From: Bacteroidales bacterium UBA2030
GTDB lineage: Bacteria > Bacteroidota > Bacteroidia > Bacteroidales > TTA-H9
Direction of reading: 5' to 3'
NCBI GenBank assembly: GCA_002332755.1
Contig: DDBO01000064.1
Location: 1-6,461, forward strand
DNA length: 6,461 bases
The notes under the pieces were generated by a model. The model was not told the origin of the DNA and did not search any database. It saw nothing but the letters and a program-made list of their open reading frames with translations. Below, piece after piece: positions 5,774-6,461 of this stretch (its first letter is position 1; every line of letters begins with the position of its first letter). Position numbers and translations under genes: made by a program.

Positions 5774-6461
5774 ACTATTATCGGCATCATTGCTGATTCT
5801 GCTTTGCCATCTATTGCATGGCCAGCAGCGAACTATTCAGGGCAGAAAATTATTTGCGGATACTTCTCTTTTGAAGGTTGAGGTGCTTTTACCCCTCGAT
5901 TCCATTACATCGGATGACTGCAAAAATCCTCAATACTTCAATGGCAGAATATTTCTAAAGGATGAAGGTCAAAGCCATGAAATTAAGGTAAAAGCTCGAA
6001 AGCGGGCGAAATTTCGCTGCGATCCTGCCAATTGTTCCCTTCCTCCATTCATGTTAAAAATTGACCCTGGCGATGCTCATGGAACTGTATTTCAAGGTTG
6101 TAAAAAATTAAAAATTACCCATACCTGCCGTCCTGAGAAAAAAGGGTACCAAAACCTGGTATATAAGGAATATCTTGTGTATAGAATTTTTAACAAAATC
6201 ACAGATTCTTCATTCAGGGTAAGATTGGCGCACTTAACATACAGAAAAATGCCTTCAGGGGAAGTAATTTACAAGGTGTATGGATTTTTCATTGAGGATG
6301 ATGATGACCTGGCCCGGCGAATGGGTGCTAAAGTTTTAAATGCTACAAACCTCTCTGATGAATGGTTTGACCCTGCAATGCTTTTCCTCACTGCTTTGTT
6401 TGAGTACATGATTGGAAATACCGATTACAATATCGAAACCGCCCACAATATTGAAGTTCTT
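5748..6461 (+). CDS. Secreted CotH-like (kinase-like fold) protein, partial
   Basis: The frame is open from ATG 5748 to the window edge (238 codons seen), so the C-terminus is missing. Residues 1-25 are a signal peptide: Arg2 and Lys9, a hydrophobic core 'LLSASLLILLCHLLHG', and cleavage likely before 'QQRT'. Cys20 is not in a proper lipobox, so a lipoprotein is unlikely. The mature part resembles diverged CotH proteins: a basic 'VKARKRAKFRC' strand where CotH has its VRGRGNS-type segment, 'PPFMLKID', 'KLKITHTC', 'YKEYLVYRIFN', 'SFRVRLAHLTY' and 'VYGFFIEDDDDLARRMG'. Next comes 'EYMIGNTDYNIETAHNI' (219-235), which looks like the catalytic-loop region of a kinase-like fold. Four further cysteines before residue 130 (58, 91, 96, 118) plus 127 may form disulfides in the periplasm. 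The start overlaps the DUF4956 gene by 26 bp, suggesting translational coupling. The CotH link is inferred and moderate. Confidence 0.7.
   Translation, partial: MRTVSLPNKLLSASLLILLCHLLHGQQRTIQGRKLFADTSLLKVEVLLPLDSITSDDCKNPQYFNGRIFLKDEGQSHEIKVKARKRAKFRCDPANCSLPPFMLKIDPGDAHGTVFQGCKKLKITHTCRPEKKGYQNLVYKEYLVYRIFNKITDSSFRVRLAHLTYRKMPSGEVIYKVYGFFIEDDDDLARRMGAKVLNATNLSDEWFDPAMLFLTALFEYMIGNTDYNIETAHNIEVL

Overview
The window looks like a chromosomal segment from a member of the Bacteroidota. Three things suggest this: several intergenic gaps carry matches to the Bacteroidota -7 promoter box (TAnnTTTG), strong Shine-Dalgarno sequences are largely missing in front of the genes, and it encodes families typical of that phylum (a DUF4956 membrane protein followed by a CotH-like secreted protein). 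The Fe-S and radical SAM proteins fit an anaerobic or facultative lifestyle, but nothing here fixes the genus.

Layout. Positions 1-128 are the last codons of a sensor histidine kinase. At 146-1543 is its likely partner, a complete NtrC-type response regulator (receiver, sigma-54 AAA+ ATPase, Fis-type HTH). A small ferredoxin-like protein with two [4Fe-4S] motifs and an N-terminal CxxC knuckle (1536-1901, minus) converges on it with an 8-bp overlap. An in-frame-looking CPxC knuckle lies just upstream of that gene in another reading frame, so its true N-terminus may be disrupted. Divergent from it are a stand-alone receiver-domain protein (1984-2358) and, two bases later, a PflX-type radical SAM enzyme (2361-3299). 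These two probably form one operon behind a TAnnTTTG promoter.

A 388-aa protein (3301-4467, minus) converges on the radical SAM gene with a 1-bp gap. It is not a textbook family. Its C-terminal half resembles the AAA+ lid plus HTH part of sigma-54 activators, but the ATPase core is missing. Its upstream region, shared with a divergent 89-aa hypothetical protein (4665-4934), is the most structured non-coding stretch in the window. About 100 bp are crowded with TTAA-centred AATTAAG(C/T) elements on both strands, including a perfect 15-bp inverted repeat, and TAnnTTTG boxes flank the array pointing outward on each side. It looks like a shared operator for the two divergent genes.

The right end (5067-6461) is a separate unit: a promoter, a five-helix DUF4956 membrane protein, and an overlapping secreted protein that resembles diverged CotH kinase-like proteins and runs off the window.

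By theme, the left two thirds are signalling and redox (two-component pair, orphan receiver, radical SAM, ferredoxin, a probable DNA-binding regulator) and the right third is cell envelope. No RNA genes, insertion sequences or CRISPR arrays were seen.
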